19,074 bases of DNA from assembly GCA_964555935.1 (NCBI GenBank), contig CAZKUN010000180.1:1-19074 (forward strand). Reading direction: 5' to 3'. The notes beneath the pieces are model-generated. The model did no database searches. It was not told where the DNA came from and saw only the letters and a list, made by a program, of their open reading frames with translations. Below are positions 7,453 to 15,162 of the stretch, one piece after another. Position numbers and translations under genes: made by a program. Source of the DNA: CAZKUN01 sp964555935. Lineage in GTDB: Bacteria; Armatimonadota; Zipacnadia; Zipacnadales; VGFC01. The number at the start of each line of letters is the position of its first letter. The first letter of the stretch is position 1.

Positions 7453-10080
7453 TTGATCATTCCCCTCGTCCTGATTTCGACGGTGGCGTTGTCTGACACG
7501 ACCATCCCCCTCAGCTCTCGCACGTTCTCCGCGGATTCTGACTCCCGCTGGGTTCTCGCCGTGGCCGCTGGGACGCCTGGGAACCAGTGGTATATAGCTG
7601 GCCCCGAGGGCGATCGCACGGAGTGGCTCGCGCAACTTCAGGCGTCTAGGAACGTCGTCCGCGAGCAGATCCATGGCGCGCGAGAGGTCGAGATCGACTA
7701 CCAAGGCGTCCGCGCGTGGGTGCGCATGACGCCTGGATTCGCGAAGACGGCCGACCTCGCGCCGGGCGAGCCCTTCCAGATCGACCTCGAGGCCCGCTGG
7801 ATCGAGGGCAACAACGAGTTGGTGCTGGCCCTCGACCTGCACTCGCGCGAAACCGACGCGAAGCTCGGCTGGTCGGAGGCCTTCTCCACGATCGACATCC
7901 CAAAAGACCGCGAGTGGCACGGGCTCACCTGGACCGGTGAGCTGCCTGACTTCGACTCCCAGCAAGTCTGGGTCAAGCCGATTGTCGGCATGGATGCCAC
8001 CCACGACCCCACGCCCGGCAACGTGCTGTTGCGGGAGCTGTCGTTTCACGTGCCCGCCCGTGCCGAGACCGCCGTTGCGCGGTATCGCGCCTTCGTCGCA
8101 TCATTTCGCAGTCTCCCAGGCCCAGGGCCTACCTCCACACCAACGGCCCTCAATAGGGCCATCTACGACCGTCCCGACCTTAAGTGGGCATCGCGTGCAT
8201 TCGTCTGCCACTTCACGTTCATGTACGATCTCTCGTTCTTCGATCCGGTGGCCAACGACTACCGCCTTGATGGTTTCCTCCGCGAGGGCGACGAGCGGTT
8301 CGGCGGATACGATGCCGTCGTTCTATGGCAGGCCTACCCGCGCATTGGGCTCGACGAGCGCAACCAGTTCGACTTCTACCGCGACATGCCTGGCGGGTTG
8401 CGCGGCCTGCGCAAACTCGTGCGCGGATTCCACAAGCGCGGCGTCAAGGTCTTCATCGACTACAACCCGTGGGACACAGGCACTCGCCGCGAGGCGGTCT
8501 CCGATGATGACGCCATCGCTCAACTGCTCGCCGACATCCGCGCCGATGGTGTCTTCCTCGACACCATGTCCGCGGGCGCTAGCCGTCTTCGCACCACCGT
8601 CGATGACGCGCGCAAGGGCGTCGTCTTCGAGCCCGAGGGCAGCCCGCCGGTCGATCAGCTTGAAATCTGCAGTCTGTCGTGGGCCCAGTGGCTGCCGGAG
8701 GTGTCCGGGCCGGGCCTCCTGCGCCTGAAGTGGATCGAGCCGCGTCACATGCAGCACCAGATCCGCCGCTGGAATGATGACCACTCCGACGAACTCGAGG
8801 CCGCCTTCTTCAACGGTAGCGGGGTGATGGTCTGGGAGAATGTTTTCGGCACATCTGTCCCGTGGAGCGGCGACGACAGCTCAACGCTGCGGACGATGGC
8901 CCCGATCCTGCGCGCCTATGCCGACAACTTCACCTCCGATGGTTGGGATCCATTCGTTCCCACGCTGCTCGATGGCGTCTACGCCAACCGCTGGCCTGGC
9001 GAGCGCGCGACGATCTACACGATCCTCAACCGCACTGGAAGCGTTGTCCGCGAGCCCTTCATCCGCATACGTGTCCGTCAGGGCGAGCGGGTATTCGACC
9101 TCTGGCGCGGTCGCGAGCTGACGGTCGCCCATGAGGCAGGGCATGCGGTAGTCGACACGCGCCTCGGTCGCATCGGGTGCATCGCAGTCTGTCCCGGTCC
9201 GCCCGACGTCGGCGGGGTGTCGTTGCGCGTCGCGGACCGGCGATCCGCGCGAGAACCGTCGCTCTTCGATCCCATCCCAGCCGATCCATCACCTGCCGCC
9301 TCGCTTGACTCGCCCCCTCCGGGCATGGCCCTCATCCCCGCCGGCTCCGTTACGATGGACCTCGTCCACCAATACCGTGAGTGCGGATGCTATCCTGATC
9401 CTGGCACGCCTCCTGAGCGCTGGCGTGACTTCGCCTGGGGCGCGCCCTGGCATCGATCGCTCGAACACCACATCGGGCCCACTGATCTGCCGGCGTATTT
9501 CATCGATCGACACGAGGTCACCAACGCTGAGTTTGAGGAGTTCCTCCGGGAATCCGGCTACGCGCCTCGCGACGCGACGAACTTCCTGAAACACTGGGGC
9601 GGCTCGTCTCCGCCCGCTGAGTTCGCCGACCATCCGGTTGTCTACGTCGACATGGCTGACGCCCGCGCGTATGCAAAATGGGCCGGCAAGCGCCTGCCCA
9701 CTGAGCCGGAGTGGCACCGCGCCGCGCAAGGCGATGATGGCCGCGCTTGGCCATGGGGCGACGAGTTCGACGCTTCCCGCTGCAACGGATCGAGCGCCGG
9801 CACTGTCCCCGTCGGTAGCTTGCCATCCGGTCGCAGCCCCTTCGGTTGCGACGACATGTCAGGCAACGTCTGGGAGTGGACTGAGGGCGAGCGCTCCGAC
9901 GGTCACACCCGCTTCACCATCATCCGCGGCGGCTCGTACTTCCGTGCCGAGGGCTCCGGATGGTACATGCCCGGCGGCGCTCAGCCGAACACCCACCACG
10001 CCAAGTTTATCCTCATGTATCCCGGCCTTGACCGTTGCAGCACGGTCGGCTTCCGCTGCGTGAAGGACATCGCCCGGTAG
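7453..10080 (+). CDS. Secreted TIM-barrel hydrolase-like protein fused to a SUMF1/FGE-like domain
   Basis: 875 residues from TTG 7453. Residues 1-14 form a short signal peptide (cleavage before DTT). About 20-205 is a beta-rich region resembling a carbohydrate-binding module. About 235-510 looks like a TIM barrel: KVFIDYNPWD (332-341), GVFLDTMS (366-373), VMVWEN (458-463), followed by a beta domain to about 600. After a Pro-rich linker, residues 623-875 are a SUMF1/formylglycine-generating-enzyme-like (C-type-lectin fold) domain: PGMALIPAGS, FIDRHEVTNAEFEEFL, KRLPTEPEWHRAA, WPWGDEF, DDMSGNVWEWTEG, IIRGGSYF, GFRC. The two FGE cysteines expected after GGSY are absent (R831 and G836 at those positions), so it should not oxidise sulfatase cysteine; a binding or structural role is more likely. 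The barrel belongs to no CAZy family I recognise. It lies 66 bases before the sulfatase. Confidence 0.8.
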   Translation: MIIPLVLISTVALSDTTIPLSSRTFSADSDSRWVLAVAAGTPGNQWYIAGPEGDRTEWLAQLQASRNVVREQIHGAREVEIDYQGVRAWVRMTPGFAKTADLAPGEPFQIDLEARWIEGNNELVLALDLHSRETDAKLGWSEAFSTIDIPKDREWHGLTWTGELPDFDSQQVWVKPIVGMDATHDPTPGNVLLRELSFHVPARAETAVARYRAFVASFRSLPGPGPTSTPTALNRAIYDRPDLKWASRAFVCHFTFMYDLSFFDPVANDYRLDGFLREGDERFGGYDAVVLWQAYPRIGLDERNQFDFYRDMPGGLRGLRKLVRGFHKRGVKVFIDYNPWDTGTRREAVSDDDAIAQLLADIRADGVFLDTMSAGASRLRTTVDDARKGVVFEPEGSPPVDQLEICSLSWAQWLPEVSGPGLLRLKWIEPRHMQHQIRRWNDDHSDELEAAFFNGSGVMVWENVFGTSVPWSGDDSSTLRTMAPILRAYADNFTSDGWDPFVPTLLDGVYANRWPGERATIYTILNRTGSVVREPFIRIRVRQGERVFDLWRGRELTVAHEAGHAVVDTRLGRIGCIAVCPGPPDVGGVSLRVADRRSAREPSLFDPIPADPSPAASLDSPPPGMALIPAGSVTMDLVHQYRECGCYPDPGTPPERWRDFAWGAPWHRSLEHHIGPTDLPAYFIDRHEVTNAEFEEFLRESGYAPRDATNFLKHWGGSSPPAEFADHPVVYVDMADARAYAKWAGKRLPTEPEWHRAAQGDDGRAWPWGDEFDASRCNGSSAGTVPVGSLPSGRSPFGCDDMSGNVWEWTEGERSDGHTRFTIIRGGSYFRAEGSGWYMPGGAQPNTHHAKFILMYPGLDRCSTVGFRCVKDIAR

Positions 10081-10146
10081 CATGGGCGTCCTGCTTCACG
10101 CCGCCTCGAAGGTCCCTCGCCTCGCTCCCCCGAAGCTCCAGTCACC

Positions 10147-11616
10147 ATGGCTAGACCCAACCTCCTCTTCGTCTACACGGACGAGCAGTCGGCCGCCACG
10201 ATGGCCGCCTATGGCAATGATCTCATCGAGACGCCCAACATGGATCGCCTCGCGAGCGGAGGCGTGGTCTACGAGCGCGCTTACGTCACCCAGCCCGTCT
10301 GCACCCCATCGCGCTCGTCGCTTCTCACGGGTCTGTGGCCGCACCAGAGCGGGTGCACGGAGAACAATGTAGCTCTACCTCCGGATGTCGCGTGCCTTCC
10401 CGAACTCGCCGACTTTAGCGACTACTGCACGGGCCACTTCGGCAAGTGGCATCTTGGCGATGAGATCTTCCCTCAGCACGGTTTCGACGAGTGGATCAGT
10501 ATCGACGACGGCTACCGCGGCCACTACGATTCCGGGCGAGACCCCGATGCGCATAGCACGTACTTCCACTGGCTTGTCGACGGCGGCGTCGAGCCTCACG
10601 TCGGCGCCGACGGCTTTGCCTCATTCTCGCGCGGTCAGTGCGCTCGGTTGCCCGAGGATCTGAGCAAGCCCGCCTACCTCGCCAACGAGGCCTCGCGTTT
10701 CGTCTCCGAGAACCGCGACCAGCCGTGGATGCTCTTCGTCAACTTCTTCGAGCCACACATGCCCTACTATGGCCCTCGCGACGACCAGTACGATCCCGCC
10801 GACATCCCCCTGCCGCCGAACTTCGACGCCGTGCCTGGGCCGGATCAGCCGCTGAAGCTCCGCGCTTTCCAGCAGCACTACGCGCGGCACGGGCACTCCG
10901 GGCTGCCGCTGGAAACCGAGTCCGACTGGCGGCGGATGATCGCCAACTACTGGGGCCTCTGCAGTCTTGTCGACACGCATTTCGGCCGCATTCTCGATGC
11001 CCTCGATGACTCCGGCGTGGCCGATGACACCATCGTCGTGTATACCAGCGACCATGGCGATATGATGGGCAGTCACCGACTCATCGCCAAGTGCACTCAG
11101 CACGAGGAAGCCGTCCGCGTGCCGCTCATCATGCGCGGGCCGGGCGTGTCTTCCGGGCGCGTTGAGACTCCCGTCAGCCACATCGATGTTGTGCCGACTC
11201 TCCTCGATGCGCTGGGCAAGCCCGTGCCCGAGACGCTTCCCGGCCGGCGGCTGTCAGACCCCGCGTCCGACGTCTTCGTCGAGTGGAATGGTCCCAACAA
11301 CGGTCTCGGCGACATCATCGGCGAGGTCAGCCTCCCTGCTGGCTGCGAGGACGTCGCGCCGCGCGACGACATCATTCGCTCAATCACCGATCCCGTCCGC
11401 ACCGTTATCACGCCTGGCGGCTGGAAGTTCAACTGCAGCCATCTAAGCGAGCACGAGCTATACAACCTAATCGATGATCCCGGCGAGACCCGCAACCTCG
11501 TCGGCGATCCATCGCACCACGATCTGCTGTGCGATCTGCACGCCCGCCTGCTCATTTGGCAGTCTGGCGTCGCCGATCCGGTCGATCTGTCAGCCTGCCT
11601 GCAACAGTGCCCCTAG
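10147..11616 (+). CDS. Sulfatase (type I, Cys-type formylglycine), apparently cytoplasmic
   Basis: 489 residues of the alkaline-phosphatase/sulfatase superfamily. The nucleophile motif is C-T-P-S-R (52-56) in VCTPSRSSLLTG; C52 must be converted to formylglycine by FGE or an anaerobic radical-SAM maturase. Putative calcium ligands are D12 (TDEQ) and D302/H303 (YTSDHGDMMGSH); GKWHLG (99-104) holds the conserved K and H. The enzyme removes sulfate esters from a sugar. There is no signal peptide: the protein begins M-A-R-P-N-L-L-F-V-Y at the first core strand, and the frame upstream has no start codon before the stop of the preceding gene, so it probably acts on imported oligosaccharides. No clear SD precedes ATG 10147, hinting at translation coupled to upstream genes or leaderless-like initiation. 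Substrate subfamily is not assignable by eye. Confidence 0.93.
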   Translation: MARPNLLFVYTDEQSAATMAAYGNDLIETPNMDRLASGGVVYERAYVTQPVCTPSRSSLLTGLWPHQSGCTENNVALPPDVACLPELADFSDYCTGHFGKWHLGDEIFPQHGFDEWISIDDGYRGHYDSGRDPDAHSTYFHWLVDGGVEPHVGADGFASFSRGQCARLPEDLSKPAYLANEASRFVSENRDQPWMLFVNFFEPHMPYYGPRDDQYDPADIPLPPNFDAVPGPDQPLKLRAFQQHYARHGHSGLPLETESDWRRMIANYWGLCSLVDTHFGRILDALDDSGVADDTIVVYTSDHGDMMGSHRLIAKCTQHEEAVRVPLIMRGPGVSSGRVETPVSHIDVVPTLLDALGKPVPETLPGRRLSDPASDVFVEWNGPNNGLGDIIGEVSLPAGCEDVAPRDDIIRSITDPVRTVITPGGWKFNCSHLSEHELYNLIDDPGETRNLVGDPSHHDLLCDLHARLLIWQSGVADPVDLSACLQQCP

Positions 11617-11628
11617 ATCCGTTCGTGG

Positions 11629-11648
11629 GGCGGGCATTCTTGCCCGCC
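11629..11648 (+). repeat. Intergenic hairpin repeat, ATTCTTG type (copy 1)
   Basis: Perfect 8-base stem GGCGGGCA / TGCCCGCC with loop TTCT, 12 bases after the sulfatase stop and 17 before the lyase start. The context CGTGG...GGCATTCTTGCC...GC is shared with 15054-15083, so this is a repeat family rather than a chance terminator. No T-run follows. Confidence 0.65.
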
Positions 11649-11665
11649 GTCTCCCGGAGAAGCAC

Positions 11666-14581
11666 ATGCACCGCATCATCACTCTGATCGCCATTCTCAT
11701 CACATCGGCCGCGCGCGCCGACATCACTACTGACCCCTCCTTCGATGAGGGAAAGTGGGAGGTCCGCTACCTCCACAAGGCCAGCACCGGGGGCATGCCG
11801 ACGTGGAAGGTCGCCGTGATCGACGATGGGGGGAACCCCGGCAAGTTCCTGCGCATCGGTGGTGATCCCAAAGCCGCCGGCACGGTCTTCCTTGGTCAGC
11901 GCGTCACGTTGCCCGACGATCTGTCGCTCCTCACGTTCTCTCTTGATTACCAGACCTTCTGCAACACCGCCGACCGGTCTGGCAGCATCGACGTCGGCGC
12001 CTACACGCTCAGTGCGTGGGACGCGCTTCCCGCCGAGCCCGAGGCGGCTGATCCCTCCGACGCGATTTTCCGCCAGACCGTGCACTCTCAAGGCGATGAC
12101 GTCCGGAAGTGGCGTCACGTTGACGTGCCGCTTAGCTCGCAGGCGACTAGCCTCACCGCCCACGCCGGTGAAGAGATCGTCTTCGCTATCATCTGGAACG
12201 CGTGGCACGAGGGCACCGACGAGTGGGCGCAATTCGATAACGCGCGGCTCCACCTTGCCGAGTTCGTCGCTCGCCGAGGCGACTGGCCGAGTTCCTGCTA
12301 CAACGATCGCCCACTCGTGTTGACCACCCAGATCGCCTCGCGCGATGAGCCGACAGCGATCCTGCGCGTGCGCGAGGTGGGGGAGGATGCCTGGCGCGAG
12401 ATCCCCATGCAACCCGCGGGCCCCGGTAACCTTGGCACGCGCTACGCCGCCCGGCTCGCCGACCTCCCCGCCGGCAGCGTTGAGTGTCAGGTCTCAGTGA
12501 AGGCAGGCGATCACTCCATGACCAGCGATCCCCACGCCATCTCGCTCAAGGATCGACCCGCCCACCCGCACATCTTCTACAGCCCCGGTGAGATCGACGC
12601 CATGAGGCAGCGCGTCGCCGAGCACGAGTGGGCCGCCGCGATCTTCACTAAGATCCAGGCCAAGGCCGACTCTTGGCTCGAGAAGACCGACAAACCGCCT
12701 CAGGTGGGTGGCGGCTGGAGCCATGATTACTCCTGCCAGGAATGCGGCGCGAGGCTCAAGGGCGATCCCGACCGGCCTCACGAGCACCTCTGCCCGACAT
12801 GCAACGAGTACCGGACCGGCGTCAAACTCGACCGTGTCTGGATCGCCAACCTCCACGGCAGTTTCGCCAGCGCCGCAGCCGATCTCGGTCTCGTCTACGC
12901 CATCACCGGCGACGAGCGATACGCCCGGCGCGGGGCCCAAATCCTCCTCGACTACGCTCAGCTCTATCCGACTCTCCCGGTCAACACGGGCCCTGCCGGC
13001 CGCGGCCGCATCATGGCCCAGTCCCTCAGCGAATGCTCGTGGCTGCTCCGCGTGATGACCGCCTATGATCTGCTCTACAACGCCCTCTCGGTGGAAGAGC
13101 GCGTTACCATCGAGGAGGACTTCATCCGGCCGGATGTCTACGACAGATTCCCGTATTCCTTCGGCCTCCACAACATCCAGTGCTGGCACAATGCCTGCTA
13201 TGCCGCCGCCGGTTACCTGCTCGGCGACGACGCTCTGATCGAGCGCTCGCTCAGCGGGAACATCGGCTTCTACGAGCAGATGAAGCGTGGCATCCTCGAC
13301 GACGGTATGTGGTTCGAGCGCTCGATGGGCTACCATTACTACACGCTCAGCGCGATTATGCTCCACTGCGAGGCCGCCCGCCACAACGGTCTCAACCTCC
13401 ACGAAGACGACAAGATCAAGCGCATGTTCCTCCTGCCCATGCGCATGTCTCAGCCCAACCTCGTCCCGCCCTCGCTCAGCGATCAGGGCTACCGCTCGTC
13501 GCGTATCGCAGTCGATTCCATCGAGCGCGCGCTGGGGTGGTATGGCGATGACGAGTTCGCCCGCGTGCTGGCTTACATGTACGCCACAGGCTCGAAGCGA
13601 ACCAGCCGCGCGGCGCTCGACTATGGGGGCGATCTGCCTGACCAGGCCGAAGCCCCCAGTCTCCCCAGCGCCAACCTCACCGGCACCGGCGTCGCGATCC
13701 TACGCGCCGGCGAGGGCGCTTCCGCGCGCTGGGCGCTGCTTCGCTACGGCGACCATGGCGGCGGGCACGGCCACCCGGACAAGCTTGAGATCATCCTGTA
13801 CGGGCTGGGCCAGACGCTCATGCCTGACCTTGGCAATCCCGGCTACGGCACGAAGATCCATGGCGGGTATTACAAGACCACGCCTGGGCACAACACGGTG
13901 ACCGTCGGCGGCAATACTCAGAAGGGCACGACGGGCCAGTGTCTCGCGTTTCATGGCGAGGGCCCGTTCCAGGTCGCGGTCGGCGAGAGCACGGGAGCAT
14001 ATCCTGACACCACGCTCCGCCGCACGCTCGTTATGGGGCCCGGCTTCCTCGCCGATGTCTACCGCGTGGAAGCTCCCGAGCCGACCCAGATCGATTATGT
14101 CCTGCGGTCTTTCGGCGAGCTGTCCATATCGCCTGACCCGACGCCGACCGAGGGCGCCCTCGGCGACGAGAAGGGCTATCGATACATGAACCACGTCTCC
14201 GAGACGGCACCCGTCGCAGGCTCTTGGCAGGCCCAGTGGACCCTCGCCAAACCCGAAGGTGGGCGAGTCCTTGTAAGCGGAGTCTTGGCCGATGACATGA
14301 AGATATTGCATGTCGACGCGCCAGGCGTCCCCGGCAGGGAGCGCCTGGGGACCCTCATCATCCGGAAGAACGCCGCGTCCGCTACCTTCGCGATCGTCCA
14401 CCAGATCCTCGCGCCGGGCGAGACGCCCCTGGCGGTCGCTCCCGCCGGGAGTGGCATCGCCATCGGCGGATCCGATGCCATCATCATCCTCAGCCCGGAT
14501 CTGGGTCCCGGGCAAGCCGATGAGGTCCGCGTCCTGTCCCATGATGGCGAGGAACTCGTCGTCCCGATCTCGCGGCCATGA
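11666..14581 (+). CDS. Secreted heparinase II/III-family polysaccharide lyase-like protein
   Basis: 971 residues. Signal peptide MHRIITLIAILITSAARA (1-18). Residues about 20-200 are a beta-sandwich (carbohydrate-binding-like), 205-295 an Ig/FnIII-like domain, about 300-640 an alpha/alpha barrel, and about 670-971 the heparinase II/III beta domain with HGHPDKLEIILYG (701-713), PDLGNPGYG and GHNTVTVGG. WHN (507-509) and GYHYY (555-559) carry candidate catalytic His/Tyr residues. Such lyases eliminate at uronic acid residues of acidic polysaccharides (heparan, alginate, ulvan-like and others). A zinc-binding-like insert CQEC...CPTC (C357, C360, C376, C379) sits at the start of the alpha domain. 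GGAGA (11656-11660), five bases before ATG 11666, sets the start; the open frame upstream overlaps the sulfatase and is not coding. The 3' end abuts the GNAT gene. Confidence 0.92.
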   Translation: MHRIITLIAILITSAARADITTDPSFDEGKWEVRYLHKASTGGMPTWKVAVIDDGGNPGKFLRIGGDPKAAGTVFLGQRVTLPDDLSLLTFSLDYQTFCNTADRSGSIDVGAYTLSAWDALPAEPEAADPSDAIFRQTVHSQGDDVRKWRHVDVPLSSQATSLTAHAGEEIVFAIIWNAWHEGTDEWAQFDNARLHLAEFVARRGDWPSSCYNDRPLVLTTQIASRDEPTAILRVREVGEDAWREIPMQPAGPGNLGTRYAARLADLPAGSVECQVSVKAGDHSMTSDPHAISLKDRPAHPHIFYSPGEIDAMRQRVAEHEWAAAIFTKIQAKADSWLEKTDKPPQVGGGWSHDYSCQECGARLKGDPDRPHEHLCPTCNEYRTGVKLDRVWIANLHGSFASAAADLGLVYAITGDERYARRGAQILLDYAQLYPTLPVNTGPAGRGRIMAQSLSECSWLLRVMTAYDLLYNALSVEERVTIEEDFIRPDVYDRFPYSFGLHNIQCWHNACYAAAGYLLGDDALIERSLSGNIGFYEQMKRGILDDGMWFERSMGYHYYTLSAIMLHCEAARHNGLNLHEDDKIKRMFLLPMRMSQPNLVPPSLSDQGYRSSRIAVDSIERALGWYGDDEFARVLAYMYATGSKRTSRAALDYGGDLPDQAEAPSLPSANLTGTGVAILRAGEGASARWALLRYGDHGGGHGHPDKLEIILYGLGQTLMPDLGNPGYGTKIHGGYYKTTPGHNTVTVGGNTQKGTTGQCLAFHGEGPFQVAVGESTGAYPDTTLRRTLVMGPGFLADVYRVEAPEPTQIDYVLRSFGELSISPDPTPTEGALGDEKGYRYMNHVSETAPVAGSWQAQWTLAKPEGGRVLVSGVLADDMKILHVDAPGVPGRERLGTLIIRKNAASATFAIVHQILAPGETPLAVAPAGSGIAIGGSDAIIILSPDLGPGQADEVRVLSHDGEELVVPISRP

Positions 14582-14583
14582 GG
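14580..14583 (+). promoter_or_regulatory. Ribosome binding site choosing the GNAT start
   Basis: GAGG six bases before ATG 14590. It overlaps the lyase stop codon and favours 14590 over the ATG at 14578, which overlaps the stop (ATGA) but has no SD. Confidence 0.6.
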
Positions 14584-14589
14584 TCCAAC

Positions 14590-15051
14590 ATGAACCTGCG
14601 TCGCGCCACGCTCGACGACGTTCCCGCCATGGTCTCGCTCCACGCCCGCGCCGTGCGCGAGGTCTGCTCGCGTGACTACGCCCCTGAGCAGATCGACAAC
14701 TGGCTCAGCAAGCCCACCGACGAGCGTTTCGCGGAGAACGTGTCCGGAGGGCTTGTCTATGTTTGCGTGGGTGGCGCGGGGGATGTGATGGGCTTTGGCG
14801 AGCGCAGAGCGGATTCCATCGCCTCGCTCTACGTCAATCCGGACCACCATCGGCGCGGCGTCGCGAGCCTGATCCTGCGCAAGCTGGAATCCGACGCCCG
14901 CGCGGCCGGCAAGCCGGAGCTGCTCACACACTCAACCGTCACTGCGCTGGGGCTCTACGAGAAGCACGGGTACGAGAATCTCGGCGAGGTCACTTGCCAC
15001 GCCAGCCGCCAGATTCCCCTTGAGGCCTACCGCGTCCGCAAGCGCCTGTAA
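14590..15051 (+). CDS. GNAT-family N-acetyltransferase
   Basis: 153 residues from ATG 14590 (or 157 from ATG 14578). The fold's motif A is clear: SIASLYVNPDHHRRGVASLILRKLE, with R-R-G-V-A as the acetyl-CoA pyrophosphate loop (R/Q-x-x-G-x-G/A), followed by LLTHSTVTALGLYEKHGYENLGE, the typical motif B (ALGLYEKHGY). The N-terminal part (RRATLDDVPAMVSLHARAVREV, then DYAPEQIDNWLSK) resembles small stand-alone GNATs. It transfers acetyl from acetyl-CoA to an amine in the cytoplasm; acceptor unknown. It starts nine bases after the lyase stop, so it is translationally coupled to it. Its presence would fit amino-sugar chemistry, but a housekeeping role carried along in the operon is equally possible. 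Confidence 0.88.
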   Translation: MNLRRATLDDVPAMVSLHARAVREVCSRDYAPEQIDNWLSKPTDERFAENVSGGLVYVCVGGAGDVMGFGERRADSIASLYVNPDHHRRGVASLILRKLESDARAAGKPELLTHSTVTALGLYEKHGYENLGEVTCHASRQIPLEAYRVRKRL

Positions 15052-15053
15052 CC

Positions 15054-15083
15054 GTGGCGAAGGCATTCTTGCCTGCGGCCCAC
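15054..15083 (+). repeat. Intergenic hairpin repeat, ATTCTTG type (copy 2)
   Basis: AGGCA (15061-15065), loop TTCT, TGCCT (15070-15074), enclosed by GTGG (15054-15057) and CCAC (15080-15083) after a bulged segment. It shares CGTGG, GGCATTCTTGCC and the following GC with copy 1 at 11629-11648 and lies at the same place relative to genes: just after a stop and before the next SD. Confidence 0.6.
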
Positions 15084-15145
15084 GCCAGGGAAGGTGATCT
15101 GCCTTCTTCGCCCCAACACTCCCCGACCAACCGACCCCAGCAATC

Positions 15146-15151
15146 AGGAGG
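15146..15151 (+). promoter_or_regulatory. Ribosome binding site for the second epimerase
   Basis: AGGAGG 11 bases before ATG 15163; it rules out the in-frame start 23 codons earlier (15094), which would code for an unrelated Pro-rich leader. Confidence 0.75.
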
Positions 15152-15162
15152 GCGATTCCCCG

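Noticed and set aside
9130..9150. HEAGH pattern (residues 560-564 of the fusion protein), like the FtsH/M41 zinc protease signature HExxH
   Set aside because: It lies in a beta-rich region after the barrel with no protease context, no helix partner and no third ligand motif; taken as chance similarity.
11629..11648. Intrinsic terminator between sulfatase and lyase
   Set aside because: No T-tract follows and a related hairpin occurs at 15054-15083, so a dispersed repeat is the better explanation.
11474..11665. Earlier start of the lyase overlapping the sulfatase gene
   Set aside because: Would overlap the sulfatase by 143 bases and hide the signal peptide that begins at 11666.
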